NCBI GenBank assembly: GCA_030682595.1
Contig: JAUXNZ010000090.1
Location: 1-11,071, forward strand
DNA: 11,071 bases
Direction: 5' to 3'
DNA from: Rhodocyclaceae bacterium
Lineage (GTDB): Bacteria > Pseudomonadota > Gammaproteobacteria > Burkholderiales > Rhodocyclaceae
Shown in pieces: positions 9,934 to 11,071 of this stretch. The number at the start of each line of letters is the position of its first letter. The stretch's first letter is position 1. The position numbers were made by a program, and so were the translations under genes. The notes under the pieces were generated by a model. It did no database searches, had not been told where the DNA came from, and was given only the letters and a program-made list of their open reading frames with translations.

Positions 9934-10299
9934 TCAGGCGACGATGGACGCAGCTCTCGGGGGCCGTTCGGGACGGAGCGGAATGGCCGAACTGAAAGTT
10001 TCGGCAATGCGGGGCAGGGAGGCGCCCGTGGCAATCGGCAAGTTCAGTCCGACCGGGGTAGGCAGTATCAGGGAGAACACCGGATGGACATGCGCGTGGT
10101 GATGGTCGCTCGCCTGCTGCGAGGAATCGGCGGTACTGTCTTGCCCGATATTGCCCACTGCGTCGTCGCCCTCATGAGCGTGATCGAGAAAGTGGGTGTG
10201 ATGACCCGGCTGCGCGGCGTGCTGCAACACCATCACGGCAGCGAAAGCCGCGTTGAACGGAATCAGAACGGCGAGCAAGAGCGGCAGGAAAAAACGCAT
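9934..10299 (-). CDS. czcI: CzcI-like His-rich periplasmic protein
   Basis: A 121-residue exported protein heading the efflux operon. Residues 1-20 are a signal peptide (FFLPLLLAVLIPFNAAFA). The mature part has two His clusters, HHTHFLDHAHEGDD (33-46) and HHHAHVHP (66-73), joined by a polar Ser/Gln/Asp linker, with 11 His in all and no Cys. The tail is Pro/Arg-rich (PLRPERPPRAA, 108-118), a common ending in small CzcI/CopL-type proteins. In the czc cluster of Cupriavidus metallidurans, czcI sits directly before czcC and its product is a periplasmic protein with a role in controlling or tuning the pump; the same position here supports the name. I chose the ATG at 10299 because the signal peptide begins there; the frame is open 78 bases further up, but that part lies inside the dehydrogenase gene and reads as hydrophilic. 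The Shine-Dalgarno is weak, so translation may depend on the gene 8 bases upstream. Confidence 0.75.
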   Translation of the reverse strand: MRFFLPLLLAVLIPFNAAFAAVMVLQHAAQPGHHTHFLDHAHEGDDAVGNIGQDSTADSSQQASDHHHAHVHPVFSLILPTPVGLNLPIATGASLPRIAETFSSAIPLRPERPPRAASIVA

Positions 10300-10307
10300 G
10301 GGCCGGA

Positions 10308-11071
10308 CTATATCAGATGGGCAGGCCTGGCCCGCTCCAGCACGCAGAGCAGACGCGACGTGTCTTCGGTTCCCCAACCCGCCGCCATCAGGCCGTCGAG
10401 CTGTTGCATCACCGTGGCGCCAACCGGCAGCGGCACGCCCTGCCGCGTCGCCTCGGCCATCACCATGACAAAGTCCTTGTGGTGCAGGCGCGCCACCACG
10501 CCCGGGGCGAAATCACGCGCCGCCATCTTGGCGCCGAAAAATTCGAGGACGCGCGAACCTGCCGAGCCGCCTTGCAGCGCCTGCCGCACCTTGTTGAAAT
10601 CGACGCCGGCGGCCGCCGCCAGGCGCGCCGCCTCGGCCGTCGCTTCGATGGCCGCCACCATCACCAACTGATTGCAGGCCTTCGCCACCTGCCCGGCGCC
10701 GGACGCGCCGGCATGCACGATGGTCTTGCCGAGGCAGGCGAACAGCGGGTCGAGCCGTTCCGCCAGCGCCGACTTTCCACCCCACATGATGGCCAGCGTC
10801 GCCGCCCGCGCACCCGCCGTGCCGCCGGAAACCGGGGCATCGACAAAATCGACGCCTTGTTCCGCATAGCGCCTGGCGAGTTCGCGCGCCGCTTGCGGAG
10901 CAATGGTCGAGAAATCGAGGTGCACGCTGCCGGGTTTCAAGGCGGTGATCAGTTGGGCGGCGAGTTCCTCGACATCGGCGCTGCCGGTGACATTGGTGCA
11001 GACGATCTCGCTGTGCCGGGCAAGCTCTGCCGGGCTTTCAGCCCAGTCTGCTCCTCGTTCCAGCAGAAAGT
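10308..11071 (-). CDS. GarR/GlxR-type beta-hydroxyacid dehydrogenase, N-terminus cut
   Basis: An NAD(P)-dependent oxidoreductase of the 3-hydroxyisobutyrate dehydrogenase / tartronate semialdehyde reductase family, running off the right edge. The frame is open to base 11071, giving 253 visible residues; the N-terminal Rossmann GxGxxG (some 40 residues) is outside. Counting visible residues from base 11069: LDFSTIAP (51-58), substrate-binding DAPVSGG (77-83), catalytic lysine K130 in GQVAKACNQ (126-134), then an all-helical C-terminal domain with GGSAGSRVL and HHKD, both close to E. coli GarR as I recall it. A TTG at 10938-10940 that could pass for a start is internal, since the frame continues upstream with good family similarity. 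Members reduce tartronate semialdehyde or oxidise 3-hydroxyisobutyrate and related acids; which one applies cannot be decided here. The gene ends 8 bases before the czcI-like gene, so the two may share a transcript without a shared function. Confidence 0.9.
   Translation of the reverse strand, partial: FLLERGADWAESPAELARHSEIVCTNVTGSADVEELAAQLITALKPGSVHLDFSTIAPQAARELARRYAEQGVDFVDAPVSGGTAGARAATLAIMWGGKSALAERLDPLFACLGKTIVHAGASGAGQVAKACNQLVMVAAIEATAEAARLAAAAGVDFNKVRQALQGGSAGSRVLEFFGAKMAARDFAPGVVARLHHKDFVMVMAEATRQGVPLPVGATVMQQLDGLMAAGWGTEDTSRLLCVLERARPAHLI

Noticed and set aside
9866..9954. Nine-base direct repeat (9866-9874 and 9946-9954) as an operator pair
   Set aside because: The second copy lies within the czcI-like coding sequence and the first is already explained by the stem; no symmetry fits a known regulator site.
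10307..10312. TATAGT as a -10 box for the czcI-like gene
   Set aside because: No -35 element at a usable distance, and the start would lie at or next to the ATG with no room for a ribosome binding site.

Overview
This 11 kb window of GC-rich DNA looks like the chromosome of a betaproteobacterium. I would guess Rhodocyclales or a relative, from the GC-rich third codon positions, the czcI-czcC-czcB-czcA order and the neighbouring genes; this is inference, not a database match. It holds eight protein genes, two of them cut by the window ends. No RNA genes, CRISPR arrays or insertion sequences were seen.

Left part, + strand (1-2176): the C-terminal part of a MauG-type di-heme cytochrome c peroxidase, then an OprB-family outer-membrane porin. 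The 73-base gap between them carries an AT-rich stretch and a 14/19 match to the Fur box just before the porin ribosome binding site. Both products act in the periplasm or outer membrane.

Middle, - strand (2193-3362): a PLP-dependent aminotransferase of the YbdL/methionine aminotransferase type, converging on the porin gene with only 16 bases between the stop codons. The 106-base gap on its other side (3363-3468) shows no convincing promoter or terminator.

Right part, - strand (3469-10299): a compact heavy-metal efflux operon. In transcription order it runs czcI-like His-rich protein, a structured 103-base leader, czcC (outer-membrane factor), czcB (lipoprotein adaptor), czcA (RND pump) and a small HDHG-motif periplasmic protein. 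czcC and czcB overlap as ATGA, czcB and czcA are 13 bases apart, and czcA and the last gene are 17 bases apart. CzcA, CzcB and CzcC would form a tripartite pump spanning inner membrane, periplasm and outer membrane. The two small exported proteins and the His-ending CzcB tail probably bind or buffer the metal in the periplasm. The ligand residues visible (many His, no Met-rich N-terminus in CzcB, His at a CusA copper-Met position) favour a divalent cation over Cu(I)/Ag(I), but the TM4 signature of CzcA is neither classic CzcA nor classic CusA, so the substrate is open. No two-component regulator or metal sensor gene lies in the window.

Right edge, - strand (10308-11071): a GarR/GlxR-type beta-hydroxyacid dehydrogenase, cut at its N-terminus, ending 8 bases before the czcI-like gene.

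The least ordinary things here are the czcI-czcC leader, whose 9-base perfect inverted repeat can mask the czcC ribosome binding site, the hybrid proton-relay motif of CzcA, the uncharacterised HDHG protein, and the tyrosine at the distal heme-ligand position of the peroxidase.
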